A DNA stretch of 64,000 nt from Microbacterium sp. GCS4 (lineage in GTDB: Bacteria; Actinomycetota; Actinomycetes; Actinomycetales; Microbacteriaceae), in NCBI RefSeq assembly GCF_001262495.1, contig NZ_LGYE01000002.1, forward strand, positions 548,368 through 612,367. The letters are read 5' to 3'. The first letter of the stretch is position 1, and each line of letters opens with the position of its first letter. The translations under genes and the position numbers were made by a program. A model generated the notes under the pieces. The model was not told where the DNA came from and searched no databases. It saw only the letters and a list, made by a program, of their open reading frames with translations. Below, one piece after another: positions 1-8,249 of this stretch.

Positions 1-172
1 CGCGGACCGAGCCGCGGATGCGGATGACGTCGTCGGCCGTGTAGGTGCGCTCGACGCCGTCCCAGCGCGGGTCGGTGTCCCAGATCTCCTGCAGCTCGGC
101 GGCCGTCTGGACCTGGTCGCCTGCCCGGAGTCCGGCGGGGCGGGGTGTGCGGTTCTCGGCGGTGTTCGACAT
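1..172 (-). CDS. aceA: isocitrate lyase, N-terminal fragment
   Basis: This is the first 57 codons of a gene that runs off the left edge. It starts at an ATG preceded by an AAGGAG ribosome binding site. The predicted N-terminus contains AELQEIWDTDPRWDGVER, closely resembling the start of actinobacterial isocitrate lyases. The enzyme splits isocitrate into glyoxylate and succinate, the first step of the glyoxylate shunt used for growth on acetate or fatty acids. It is divergent from a RamB-type regulator, which in Corynebacterium glutamicum controls aceA. Only the N-terminus is visible, so the catalytic KKCGH motif cannot be checked. Confidence 0.88.
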   Translation of the reverse strand, partial: MSNTAENRTPRPAGLRAGDQVQTAAELQEIWDTDPRWDGVERTYTADDVIRIRGSVR

Positions 173-278
173 GGTGTCTCCTTGATCGGATGCCGGCGGC
201 GGTGCCGGGTGGCGTGTATCCACCATCCGTGAAGTTCCGCGGCCTCGATGACGATTCGTCAAGTGAAGATCGACGGAA

Positions 279-299
279 ATTCTGTTTCTGTGACAGAAT
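279..299. promoter_or_regulatory. dyad in the aceA-ramB intergenic region
   Basis: ATTCTGT and ACAGAAT form perfect 7-bp arms around a 7-bp spacer, and TTCTGT is also directly repeated here. The dyad lies between the divergent aceA and ramB starts and is AT-richer than its surroundings, so it is a candidate operator. It does not match the published corynebacterial RamB box as I remember it. Assignment to RamB is an inference from position. Confidence 0.4.
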
Positions 300-311
300 C
301 GCCCCTGTCTG

Positions 312-384
312 GGTCGTTGAGCGAGCGAAGCGAGACGAAACGTCGCACGTTTCGTCTCGTCGCTCCGCTCCTCGCTCAACGACC
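312..384. repeat. MITE-like palindromic element, copy A
   Basis: The element begins GGTCGTTGAGCG and ends with the exact reverse complement CGCTCAACGACC. It contains inner arms CGAGACGAAACG (331-342) and CGTTTCGTCTCG (348-359), so the whole can fold into one long hairpin. It sits in the ramB leader and ends 20 bp before the start codon. Related elements with the same 12-bp ends lie at 13581-13655 and 51105-51297. Confidence 0.75.
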
Positions 385-404
385 GGCGTGCGAAGGAGGC
401 CCTT

Positions 405-1844
405 ATGGACGAGAACGAGACCGACGCCCTCACGATCGGGCGACGCATTCGCCAGCTCCGCACGGCGCGGGGGATGACACTCGACGACCTCGCGGCGGCC
501 GTCGACCGCGCCCCGAGTCAGCTGTCGATGATCGAGACCGGCAAGCGGGAGCCCAAGCTCACGCAGTTGCAGGCGATCGCCCGGGCGCTCGGCGTGACGT
601 TGGATGCGCTGCTGGAGGGAGAGCCGCTCGACGAACGCAGCGCGATCGAGATCGCCCTGGAGCGCGCCATGAAGGGGCAGACGTTCCAGGCGCTGGGCAT
701 CGAGCCCTTCCGGATCGCCAAGAGCATGCCGACCGATGCGCTCAGGGCGCTCCTCGCCCTGCACGGCGAGATCGACCGGCTGCGCGACGAGCGCGCTGCC
801 ACGCCGGAGGAGGCGCGGCGCGCCAACGTCGAGCTCCGGCACCTGATGCGCCGGCAGGACAATCACTTCGCCGAGCTCGAGGCCCAGGCCTCCGAGATCC
901 TCGCCGCCGTGCGGCATCCGGGCGGTCCGCTCACCCAGCGCACGGCGTCGGAGATCGCCGCCTACCTCGGCTTCACGCTGCACTACGCCCCCGACCTGCC
1001 GCAGACCACGCGGAGCGTCGCGGATCTCGCGAACGGGCGGCTGTACCTGTCGAGCACGGTGCCGGCCAAGGGCGACGCCCGCACCGCGGTGCTGCAGGCG
1101 CTGTCGAGCCGCATGCTCGGGCACGTAGAGCCGCGCAGCTACGCCGAGTTCTTGCGTCAGCGCGTCGAGACGAACTACCTCACGGGGGCGCTGCTGATGC
1201 CCGAGGCGCACGTCGTGCCCGCGCTGCAGGAGGCCAAGGCCCGGCGGTCGATCTCGATCGAGGATCTGCGCGACGCCTACTCCGTGTCGTACGAGACCGC
1301 CGCGCACCGCTTCACCAATCTCGCGACACGGCATCTCGGCATCCCCGTGCACTTCCTCAAGGTGCACGAATCGGGGACGATCACCAAGGCGTACGAGAAC
1401 GACGACGTGAACTTCCCGACGGATCGGCTCGGCGCGATCGAGGGTCAGATGTGCTGTCGTCGGTGGACGAGCCGGGTCGTGTTCGACGAGGACGACCGCT
1501 TCAACCCCTACTACCAGTACACCGACACGGGCAACGGGACCTATTGGTGCACCGCGCGCGTGGAGGCGTCGAGCGAAGGGCTGCACTCGGTCAGCGTCGG
1601 CGTGCGCTTCGACGACACGAAGTGGTTCGTGGGGCGTGACACCCCGCATCGGGGAGTCTCGCGGCACTCGATCGAGGTGTGCTGCCGCCGGGCGCCCGCC
1701 GACCTGGAGGAGCGCTGGCGCGAGCAGTCCTGGCCGAACGTGAAGACGCCCCGCACGCTGCTCGCGACCCTGCCGACCGGTGCCTTCCCCGGAGTCGACT
1801 CGACCGATGTGTACGAGTTCCTCGAGGCGCACGCCCCGCGCTGA
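405..1844 (+). CDS. ramB: RamB/ScfR-family transcriptional regulator
   Basis: The 479-residue protein has an N-terminal XRE-type helix-turn-helix (about residues 11-68, with the pattern TLDDLAAAVDRAPSQLSMIE). A long C-terminal region follows that resembles the short-chain acyl-sensing regulator family (IrrE-like segment plus DUF2083), with a conserved Cys pair near MCCRRW. Length and architecture match C. glutamicum RamB, which regulates glyoxylate-shunt and acetate-activation genes. The position divergent to aceA supports the same role. The ATG follows a GAAGGAGG ribosome binding site. A palindromic repeat element occupies the leader and could affect expression. That acetyl- or propionyl-CoA is the ligand is inference. 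Confidence 0.85.
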   Translation: MDENETDALTIGRRIRQLRTARGMTLDDLAAAVDRAPSQLSMIETGKREPKLTQLQAIARALGVTLDALLEGEPLDERSAIEIALERAMKGQTFQALGIEPFRIAKSMPTDALRALLALHGEIDRLRDERAATPEEARRANVELRHLMRRQDNHFAELEAQASEILAAVRHPGGPLTQRTASEIAAYLGFTLHYAPDLPQTTRSVADLANGRLYLSSTVPAKGDARTAVLQALSSRMLGHVEPRSYAEFLRQRVETNYLTGALLMPEAHVVPALQEAKARRSISIEDLRDAYSVSYETAAHRFTNLATRHLGIPVHFLKVHESGTITKAYENDDVNFPTDRLGAIEGQMCCRRWTSRVVFDEDDRFNPYYQYTDTGNGTYWCTARVEASSEGLHSVSVGVRFDDTKWFVGRDTPHRGVSRHSIEVCCRRAPADLEERWREQSWPNVKTPRTLLATLPTGAFPGVDSTDVYEFLEAHAPR

Positions 1845-1871
1845 GCGATCTCGGCGGGAGACCGCAGGCGC

Positions 1872-2438
1872 TCAGGCGGTGAGGGCGCTCGGCGCCCAGG
1901 ACGGCCAGTCGACCCTGCCGATCGGAACGCCGTGCTCGTAGGTCGCGACGAGACGGAAGGGTGCGGCGGCGGTGCTGTTGTCGAAGAACTCCGCGCGATC
2001 CGCTGATGGCAGGGCGCGCTCGATGAGGTCCCAGAGTCTCGCGTGTCTGTCCCGAACCTTCTGCTCGGGCACATCGTGCCCACCCGTGGCTACTCGTTCG
2101 GCGACACGGGCGACGCTCACTTCGACGGGGACCATCATGACGTGCAGATGCACGAGATATCCACGACGGACGGCCTCCACCACGAGATCGACCTTGCTGC
2201 TGTGGCTGAACACCGTCTCCGTGATGAAAGAACGCTGCGCGTTCATCAGCTCGCTTCGCCTCGCGGCGGCGAGCCGCGAGGCCTCGTATGCGTGTTCAGC
2301 GGGGGCTGAAGGCCATTCGGCCGCTGCGATCTGATCGGCGTTGACGAAGGGCAGGTGCGTCACGGGCTGAAGGACGCGCTCGGCGTAGGTGGACTTGCCT
2401 GAGCCGTTGGGGCCCGCCAGAAGATGGACGACCGGCAC
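1872..2438 (-). CDS. zeta-toxin-like P-loop kinase
   Basis: The 188-residue protein has a Walker A GPNGSGKST at residues 9-17, an NAD motif at 33-35, FITET at about 71-75, and a downstream GGHDVPEQKVRDRHAR segment typical of zeta-toxin-like proteins. Zeta toxins are known to phosphorylate UDP-N-acetylglucosamine and block cell-wall synthesis; this small form may have another substrate. The start is GTG, three bases after the stop of the ParD-like gene, so the two are translationally coupled. The partner is not epsilon, the usual zeta antitoxin. A housekeeping small-molecule kinase is the main alternative. Confidence 0.75.
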   Translation of the reverse strand: MPVVHLLAGPNGSGKSTYAERVLQPVTHLPFVNADQIAAAEWPSAPAEHAYEASRLAAARRSELMNAQRSFITETVFSHSSKVDLVVEAVRRGYLVHLHVMMVPVEVSVARVAERVATGGHDVPEQKVRDRHARLWDLIERALPSADRAEFFDNSTAAAPFRLVATYEHGVPIGRVDWPSWAPSALTA

Positions 2439-2441
2439 GCG

Positions 2442-2804
2442 TCAGGAGTTCGAGTCGCGGCCGCGTGTGACAACGCGCCCTCGGGGGTCCGCTTCCGTCC
2501 ACGTTCGTCCCGCAGCGCTGAACTCCGCCGCGAGATCCAGGCGCGCGCGGCGCTCGACGATCTGCTGGTCCCACGTCGCTCGCACCACGGCCTGCCCGTG
2601 CTCATCGAGGTCATCGTAGGCGGCCACGCCGGCGAGGACCCGGCGGATATCGCGATGGTTCACTCGTGGTGAGGCCTCGATCTCGCGTCCGATCCGCGCC
2701 CAGTGCGTGATCTGCTGCGCCGCGCTGCGGCTCTCCTCCGCGCCGATCGACTTGGCCACCTCGAAGAGGTCCCCGTCGACCCTGGTCGGCATGCTGCTGC
2801 TCAT
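2442..2804 (-). CDS. ParD-like antitoxin
   Basis: The 120-residue protein opens MSSSMPTRVDGDLFEVAKS and continues SRSAAQQITHWARIGREIE. This matches the ParD-like family: a short ribbon-helix-helix N-terminus followed by a helical segment that would wrap the toxin. A GTG two codons upstream (2810) is possible. I prefer the ATG at 2804 because a TACAAT -10 element ends 6 bp before it, which predicts a leaderless mRNA. It lies directly upstream of the zeta-like kinase and is presumably its antitoxin and the repressor of the pair. The C-terminus is arginine-rich. Confidence 0.75.
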   Translation of the reverse strand: MSSSMPTRVDGDLFEVAKSIGAEESRSAAQQITHWARIGREIEASPRVNHRDIRRVLAGVAAYDDLDEHGQAVVRATWDQQIVERRARLDLAAEFSAAGRTWTEADPRGRVVTRGRDSNS

Positions 2805-2810
2805 CCACAC

Positions 2811-2828
2811 ATTGTAGCAAGGTGCTAC
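2811..2828 (-). promoter_or_regulatory. toxin-antitoxin promoter and operator
   Basis: On the minus strand a TACAAT -10 (2811-2816) is followed after 6 bp by the ATG at 2804. Overlapping it is the perfect palindrome GTAGCA-N3-TGCTAC (2814-2828). A palindrome over the -10 is the layout expected for autorepression by an antitoxin. Binding itself is inferred. Confidence 0.65.
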
Positions 2829-2926
2829 CCGGTGACGAGAGGAGTTGAGTGAACACCGAACACCTGTTAGGTTTTCGGGAATCGGAGCGCTGCGATCGGC
2901 AGCGCCGTTCTCGACGAGGAGAAGCG

Positions 2927-4510
2927 ATGAAGCGATGGATGAGTGCAGTGGCGACCGCAGGACTGGTCGTCTCGGGGCTGGCTCTCGCCGGCCCTGCGGT
3001 GGCCGGCGGTAACGGCACAGGACACGGCGGGCACGGCGGCGGCAAGCCGGGAACCGAGGAGCTGAACCGCTGGGCGGTCGACACCTGGCGGTCGCTCGAC
3101 GCCATGACCGATGAGGGCACCGGTCTGCCGTCCGACAACATCACGGGCGACCTGCAGACCGCGGGCGCCTACACGTCTCCCACGAACATCGGGGGCTATC
3201 TCTGGTCGACCGTCACCGCGCGCGACCTCGGCATCATCGGCGACGACGAGGCCCGCGACCGCATGACCACCACGCTCGACACCCTCGCCGGTCTCGAACG
3301 CAACGATGCGAGCGGGATGTTCTACAACTGGTACTCCCCGACGACGGGGGAGAAGCTCACCACCTGGCCGGACTCCGGCGATCCCGTATACCCGTTCCTC
3401 AGCACGGTCGACAACGGCTGGCTCGCCGCATCCCTCCGCATCGTCCGTGAAGCGGAGCCCGATCTCGCGGAAGAGGCGGACGCCCTCTACGACTCGATGG
3501 ACTTCGGAGCGTTCTTCGACCCCGCCGGTGCTGCGGGGCTCCCCGCAGGCACGAACCGCGGCGGCTTCTGGGACGCGGCTCCGCCGGACTGCAGCGTCGA
3601 GGCGCCCATGTACAACGGCTCGGGCGAGACCGCGTTCTACACGTGCCACCACTACGACACGACCGTGAGCGAGAGCCGCATCGCGACCTACCTCGGGATC
3701 GCCAACGGGCAGATCCCGGCGACCGCACTGTACGGCACGCATCGCACCATGCCGCCCGGATGCGATTGGGCCTGGCAGGAGCAGCTCCCGCAGGGCGAGT
3801 ACCGCACTTACGACGGCGTCGAGGTCTGGGAGGGCACCTACCAGTACGGCGGCATGTCGTTCGTCCCCAGCTGGGGCGGCAGCATGTTCGAGTCGCTCAT
3901 GCCCGATCTCCTCGTGCCCGAGGCGGAGTGGGGCCCGAAGTCGTGGAAGACCAACCACGCCGTCACGGTCGCCGTCCAGAAGCAGCACGGGCTCGACGAG
4001 GCCGGCTACGGCTACTGGGGCTTCTCGCCCGCGAGCAACCCGTTCGGCGGGTACGCCGAGTACGGCGTGGACGTCGCCGGGATGCGGTCGGACGGCTACA
4101 CCTCGGATGCCGAGCAGACCGACGTCGACCTCGACCGTCCCGGGTGCTCGACCGGAACGAACCCTACTCCCGAGTTCGGCGACGGCGTCGTGACCCCGCA
4201 TGCCGCGTTCCTCGCGCTGCCGTACGACCGCCGGGGAGCCCTGAGCAACCTCGAGGGCATCGAGCAGGAGCTGGGAGCATACGGCCCCGGCGGCTTCTAC
4301 GACGCGGTCGCCGTGAAGAGCGGCACCATCGCGGAGCGCTACCTGTCGCTCGACCAGTCGATGATCATGGCGGCGATCGGCAACGAACTCACGAAAGATA
4401 CACTCAAGGACTACTTCGTGGACCGAGAGATGGAGCAGACGCTGAGGCCCGCGATGAAGCAGCAGGTATTCGGCTCGTCGTGGGGAGCGGGACACGGCCA
4501 CGGCGGCTGA
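2927..4510 (+). CDS. secreted glucoamylase/GH144-like protein
   Basis: The 527-residue protein has a Sec signal peptide (about residues 1-27, ending AVAGG), a His/Gly-rich stretch (about 30-40) and a short HGHGG tail. The body matches the bacterial DUF3131/glucoamylase-like alpha/alpha-toroid family: ERNDASGMFYNWY early, then a C-terminal block with GGFYDAV and YLSLDQSMIMAAI. Some members (GH144) are endo-beta-1,2-glucanases; the true substrate here is unknown. The ATG at 2927 follows GACGAGGAGAAGC and is preferred over an in-frame GTG at 2849, because only it places the signal peptide at the N-terminus. It is probably monocistronic. Confidence 0.72.
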   Translation: MKRWMSAVATAGLVVSGLALAGPAVAGGNGTGHGGHGGGKPGTEELNRWAVDTWRSLDAMTDEGTGLPSDNITGDLQTAGAYTSPTNIGGYLWSTVTARDLGIIGDDEARDRMTTTLDTLAGLERNDASGMFYNWYSPTTGEKLTTWPDSGDPVYPFLSTVDNGWLAASLRIVREAEPDLAEEADALYDSMDFGAFFDPAGAAGLPAGTNRGGFWDAAPPDCSVEAPMYNGSGETAFYTCHHYDTTVSESRIATYLGIANGQIPATALYGTHRTMPPGCDWAWQEQLPQGEYRTYDGVEVWEGTYQYGGMSFVPSWGGSMFESLMPDLLVPEAEWGPKSWKTNHAVTVAVQKQHGLDEAGYGYWGFSPASNPFGGYAEYGVDVAGMRSDGYTSDAEQTDVDLDRPGCSTGTNPTPEFGDGVVTPHAAFLALPYDRRGALSNLEGIEQELGAYGPGGFYDAVAVKSGTIAERYLSLDQSMIMAAIGNELTKDTLKDYFVDREMEQTLRPAMKQQVFGSSWGAGHGHGG

Positions 4511-4547
4511 GTCCCGCCCGGCCCGCGTCGGAGGAGTGGAGCGGGCA

Positions 4548-5174
4548 GTGGGAACGAGCGAGCAGCGGGCCGCGGGGCGAGGGCCCCGCGGCCCCTACGC
4601 GTCCGGGCAGGCGCGGCGGCAGGCGATCGTCGACGAGGCGCTCGCGGTGTTCGCCCGCACCGGGTTCCGTGGCGGATCCCTGCGGGAGATCGCGAAGCGC
4701 GTCGGCGTGACGCCGGCCGGGCTCCTGCACCACTTCGCCGACAAGGAGGAGCTGTTCGCGGAGGTGCTCCGTCAACGCGACGAGAAGGTGCGCGCGGCGG
4801 CGGGGGATCCCGCCGAGCACACGCTGCTCGAGCAGGCGTCGCGGGTGGTGGCACACAACCAGACGACTCGAGGCCTGACCTCGCTGTACGCGATCGTGTC
4901 GGCCGAGGCGACCGACCCCGAGCATCCGTCTCATGCCGACTTCGCCACCCGCTACCGGGACCGTGCAACCGAGGCGGAGGAGATCCTCCGCCTCGGCCAG
5001 GCGGCGGGCGAGGTGCGACAGGACGTCGACCCCGCGCACGCCGCGCGGTTGATCAGCGCGGTCATGGACGGCATCCAGCTGCAGTGGCTGCTCGACGACT
5101 CGGTCGACATGGTCCTGCTGTTCCAGGAGTTCGTGGATCGGTACCTGCTGCCCGAGGCGCCGACGGGCGACTGA
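4548..5174 (+). CDS. TetR-family regulator
   Basis: A TetR helix-turn-helix (about residues 20-66) includes IVDEALAVFARTGFRGGSL, REIAKRVGVTPAGLLHHF and ADKEELF. A ligand/dimer domain follows with a late segment PAHAARLISAVMDGIQLQ typical of the family. The total is 208 residues. I chose the GTG at 4548 because a GGAGGAG ribosome binding site lies at 4530-4536; the in-frame GTG at 4536 would overlap that site. It lies 37 bp after the glucoamylase-like gene on the same strand, so it could regulate that gene. No operator is obvious. Confidence 0.8.
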   Translation: MGTSEQRAAGRGPRGPYASGQARRQAIVDEALAVFARTGFRGGSLREIAKRVGVTPAGLLHHFADKEELFAEVLRQRDEKVRAAAGDPAEHTLLEQASRVVAHNQTTRGLTSLYAIVSAEATDPEHPSHADFATRYRDRATEAEEILRLGQAAGEVRQDVDPAHAARLISAVMDGIQLQWLLDDSVDMVLLFQEFVDRYLLPEAPTGD

Positions 5175-5185
5175 CCTTCGCGCGA

Positions 5186-6694
5186 TCAGTCGCGCGCGGT
5201 CTGCAGCAGCGCCCAGAGCTCGGCGCGGGCGGGGAACGACGACAGGTCGACGCCCAACAGAGTGCCGGCCTGCGCGATGCGCGTGCGCAGGGTGTGGCGG
5301 TGGACGCCGAGCGAGGCGGCCGTCGGCTCGGCCTTCGCATCGTTCTCGAGCCAGGAGCGCAGCGTCCCCTCCAGGTCGTTCCCCGAACGGGCGTCGCTCT
5401 CGCGCAGGGGGGCGAGGCGCGTGTCGGCGAGCAGGCGGGCCTCGTCGGTCGCGAGGGCACCGAGGATGCTGGTGCTCACCGCGTCCGCGTAGCGGAACAC
5501 GCCGGCATCCGGCTGGTGCAGCAACGCGGTCACGGCCTGCGCGTGCGCACGGGAGAACGCGTCGTACGACTCGGGACCCGACGCTCCCATGCGGAGGCCG
5601 AACCTGGCGGCCGCATCGTCGAGCAGCGCCTCGTCGCTCGCCGCGACGCACAGCGTCACGCCCTCGTCGGACTCCGCGAGGAAGGAGGCGACGCCGTCGT
5701 CGGCGCGTCGCCTCTCCCACCAGTCGATCAGGGGACCGGCCGGAGCATCGGAGGCGACGGCCACGACCACGGGCGCGGGAGGCAGCCCGCCGAGCACGCG
5801 ACGCGCGAGCCCCGGGTCGTCGTCCTGCAGCGACACGAGAAGCTGCGAGTGCAGGCGTCGGCGGCTGCGGGAGAGCTGCTCGCTCTGCTCGAGTGCGAGG
5901 CCCGCCATCGCGATGACCGAGGTGACGACCGTGCGCGCCTCGGCGTCGAGCCCGTCGATCCCGAGCGCGATGACCCCGCGCAGCCGTCCTCCGCGGCCGA
6001 TCGTGAACAGCATGAACGTCTGCTCGTGGAGAGTGAGCGACTGCCCGGCCTCGAGTCCGCGCGTGAGCACTTCGGCGACGTGCGCGGCGAGCTCGGTCTG
6101 CTGCTGGGGTGCGAGCTCTGCGCGAGGGTGTGAGACCTGCAGGGCGCCGGCGGCGTCGTACATCCCCACCCAGACGCTCAGCCGGCGACCGAGCTCCGCC
6201 AGCGTGGCGTCGAGTCCGCGGGGGCGGAGGGCTGCGAGTGCGAGCGCGCGCTGCGTGTCGAGCGCCCAGGACCGTCGGGAGTATGCCTGCGCGGCGATCG
6301 CCTCGGAGTGCGCGCGCGCCACGGCGATGAAGGGCGTGCGGTACGGCACCTCGAACAGCGGCATCCCGCGCAGGGCGCACTCGGCGATCAGCTCCTCGGG
6401 GATGCCGGTGCGATGCACTTCCGTGCCGAACCCGAGGCCCTGCACGCCGCGGTCGGACAGCCGCCCCACGTAGACGTCGATGTCGGTCTCGTCGTCGAAC
6501 TGCGTTCCCGTCGTGAGCAGCACGAGGTCCTCGGCGAGGAAGGGCGTGGGGTCCGCGAGGTCGGAGCTGTGCACCCAGCGCAGCGGGCGGTCGAGTGCGC
6601 CCTCGGGCAGTTCCGCCTCGGTCGAGACGAGCCGGAGTCCGAGGTCGCGGCGCCGGAAGAGGGCGCGCAGCGTGGGCTGATCCACGATCTCCAT
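5186..6694 (-). CDS. PucR-family transcriptional activator
   Basis: The 502-residue protein has an N-terminal PucR sensory domain (about 1-125, MEIVDQPTLRALF to the VHRTGIPEEL region). A middle GAF-like region follows, and then a C-terminal PucR helix-turn-helix with LGVHRHTLRTRI near residue 465. Members commonly activate neighbouring purine, polyamine or GABA catabolism genes. It is divergent from the putrescine/GABA genes, so it is the likely pathway regulator; the inducer is unknown. The ATG at 6694 follows an AAGGG-type site. Confidence 0.85.
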   Translation of the reverse strand: MEIVDQPTLRALFRRRDLGLRLVSTEAELPEGALDRPLRWVHSSDLADPTPFLAEDLVLLTTGTQFDDETDIDVYVGRLSDRGVQGLGFGTEVHRTGIPEELIAECALRGMPLFEVPYRTPFIAVARAHSEAIAAQAYSRRSWALDTQRALALAALRPRGLDATLAELGRRLSVWVGMYDAAGALQVSHPRAELAPQQQTELAAHVAEVLTRGLEAGQSLTLHEQTFMLFTIGRGGRLRGVIALGIDGLDAEARTVVTSVIAMAGLALEQSEQLSRSRRRLHSQLLVSLQDDDPGLARRVLGGLPPAPVVVAVASDAPAGPLIDWWERRRADDGVASFLAESDEGVTLCVAASDEALLDDAAARFGLRMGASGPESYDAFSRAHAQAVTALLHQPDAGVFRYADAVSTSILGALATDEARLLADTRLAPLRESDARSGNDLEGTLRSWLENDAKAEPTAASLGVHRHTLRTRIAQAGTLLGVDLSSFPARAELWALLQTARD

Positions 6695-6704
6695 CACATG
6701 ACCC

Positions 6705-6781
6705 TTGTACTCTTCGGCGAATATCTCTCCCCAGATTGTACAACTAGGTGAATGCAGCCCGCCTGAGCGCGGTCGTACGCT
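6705..6781. promoter_or_regulatory. pucR-gabT divergent control region
   Basis: The palindrome TTGTACAA (6736-6743) overlaps a minus-strand TACAAT -10 (6735-6740) for pucR. A second TTGTAC half-site lies at 6705-6710, 31 bp away (three helical turns). On the plus strand TACGCT (6776-6781) is followed by exactly 6 bp and the gabT ATG, predicting a leaderless gabT mRNA. The TTGTAC sites are candidate PucR operators. Confidence 0.45.
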
Positions 6782-6787
6782 CGCGAC

Positions 6788-8149
6788 ATGGCACTCCTCG
6801 ATACCGACACCGCGACCGTTCCCCTCGGCGGACCCGACCTCCCTCAGGAGCGTCGCCTGGTCCCAGAGCTCCCCGGACCCCGCTCGGCCGAGATCCTCGC
6901 CCGCAAGGCCGAGGCCGTGCCCGCCGGTGTCGGCCACACCGTGCCCGTCGCGGCCGTCGCCGCCGGTGGTGGCGTCGTGGTCGACGCCGACGGCAACTCG
7001 CTGATCGACCTCGGCTCCGGCATCGCCGTCACCACGGTCGGCAACGCGCACCCGAAGATCGCCGCAGCCGTCGCAGCCCAGGCCGCGCAGTTCACGCACA
7101 CCTGCTTCATGATCTCGCCGTACGAGTCGTACATCGAGGTCGCAGAAGCCCTCAACCGCCTCACGCCGGGCGACTTCGCCAAGAAGAGCGCGCTGTTCAA
7201 CTCCGGCGCGGAGGCCGTCGAGAACGCGATCAAGATCGCCCGCAAGCACACGGGGCGCCAGGCCGTCGCCGCCTTCGACCACGGCTACCACGGACGCACG
7301 AACCTCACGATGGCGCTGACCGCCAAGTCGATGCCGTACAAGAGCGGCTTCGGACCCTTCGCGCCCGAGGTGTACCGCGCGCCGATGTCCTACCCGTTCC
7401 GCGACGGCCTGACCGGGCCCGAGGCCGCTGCCCGCGTCATCCTGCAGCTCGAGAAGCAGGTCGGCGCCGACAACCTCGCCGCCGTCATCATCGAGCCCAT
7501 CCAGGGCGAGGGCGGGTTCATCGTCCCGGCCGACGGCTTCCTCCCGGCCATCCTCGACTGGTGCCGCGAGAACGGCGTGGTCTTCATCGCCGACGAGGTG
7601 CAGACGGGCTTCGCCCGCACCGGCCACATGTTCGCGAGCGAGATCTTCGGCATCGAGCCCGACCTCATCACGACCGCCAAGGGCATCGCGGGCGGCCTGC
7701 CGCTCGCGGCGGTCACGGGCCGCGCCGAGATCATGGACGCCTCGCACACCGGCGGCCTCGGCGGCACGTACGGCGGCAACCCGATCGCCTGCGCCGCCGC
7801 GCTCGCCGCGATCGACGTGTTCGAGAACGACGGGGTCATCGAGCGGGCGCAGGAGATCGGGACGATCCTCCTCGGCCGCCTCACCGAGATCCAGGCGAAG
7901 GACGCCCGCATCGGCGACATCCGCGGACACGGCGCGATGATCGCGGCCGAGTTCGTCGACCCCGAGACCAAGGCTCCGGATGCCGCGCTCACGGCGGCGG
8001 TCGCGAAGGCTGCGATCGCGAAGGGCGTCATCGTCCTCACCTGCGGGACGTACGGCAACGTCATCCGCTTCCTCCCGCCGCTCGCGATCGGCGACGACCT
8101 TTTGAACGAGGGGCTCGACGTCGTCGCGGAGGCGCTCGCGTCCGCCTGA
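6788..8149 (+). CDS. gabT: 4-aminobutyrate aminotransferase
   Basis: The 453-residue class-III aminotransferase transfers the amino group of GABA to 2-oxoglutarate, giving succinate semialdehyde and glutamate. Visible motifs are NSGAEAVENAIKIAR, the DHGYHGRTN substrate loop, the cofactor-binding Asp in FIADEVQTGF, and the PLP lysine in TTAKGIAGGLPLAAV. Length is normal for actinobacterial GabT. It heads a same-strand cluster with a putrescine oxidase-like enzyme, permease and aldehyde dehydrogenases. The start lies 6 bp after a TACGCT -10, so the mRNA may be leaderless. Confidence 0.93.
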   Translation: MALLDTDTATVPLGGPDLPQERRLVPELPGPRSAEILARKAEAVPAGVGHTVPVAAVAAGGGVVVDADGNSLIDLGSGIAVTTVGNAHPKIAAAVAAQAAQFTHTCFMISPYESYIEVAEALNRLTPGDFAKKSALFNSGAEAVENAIKIARKHTGRQAVAAFDHGYHGRTNLTMALTAKSMPYKSGFGPFAPEVYRAPMSYPFRDGLTGPEAAARVILQLEKQVGADNLAAVIIEPIQGEGGFIVPADGFLPAILDWCRENGVVFIADEVQTGFARTGHMFASEIFGIEPDLITTAKGIAGGLPLAAVTGRAEIMDASHTGGLGGTYGGNPIACAAALAAIDVFENDGVIERAQEIGTILLGRLTEIQAKDARIGDIRGHGAMIAAEFVDPETKAPDAALTAAVAKAAIAKGVIVLTCGTYGNVIRFLPPLAIGDDLLNEGLDVVAEALASA

Positions 8150-8249
8150 CCTCCGGCCGCGCGGCGGCCGGCACACACGTCCGGTCGCGACTCGTATCGG
8201 GGGATTTCGAGTCGCGACCGGCACATTCTTTCCAACGAAGGAGAAGCAG

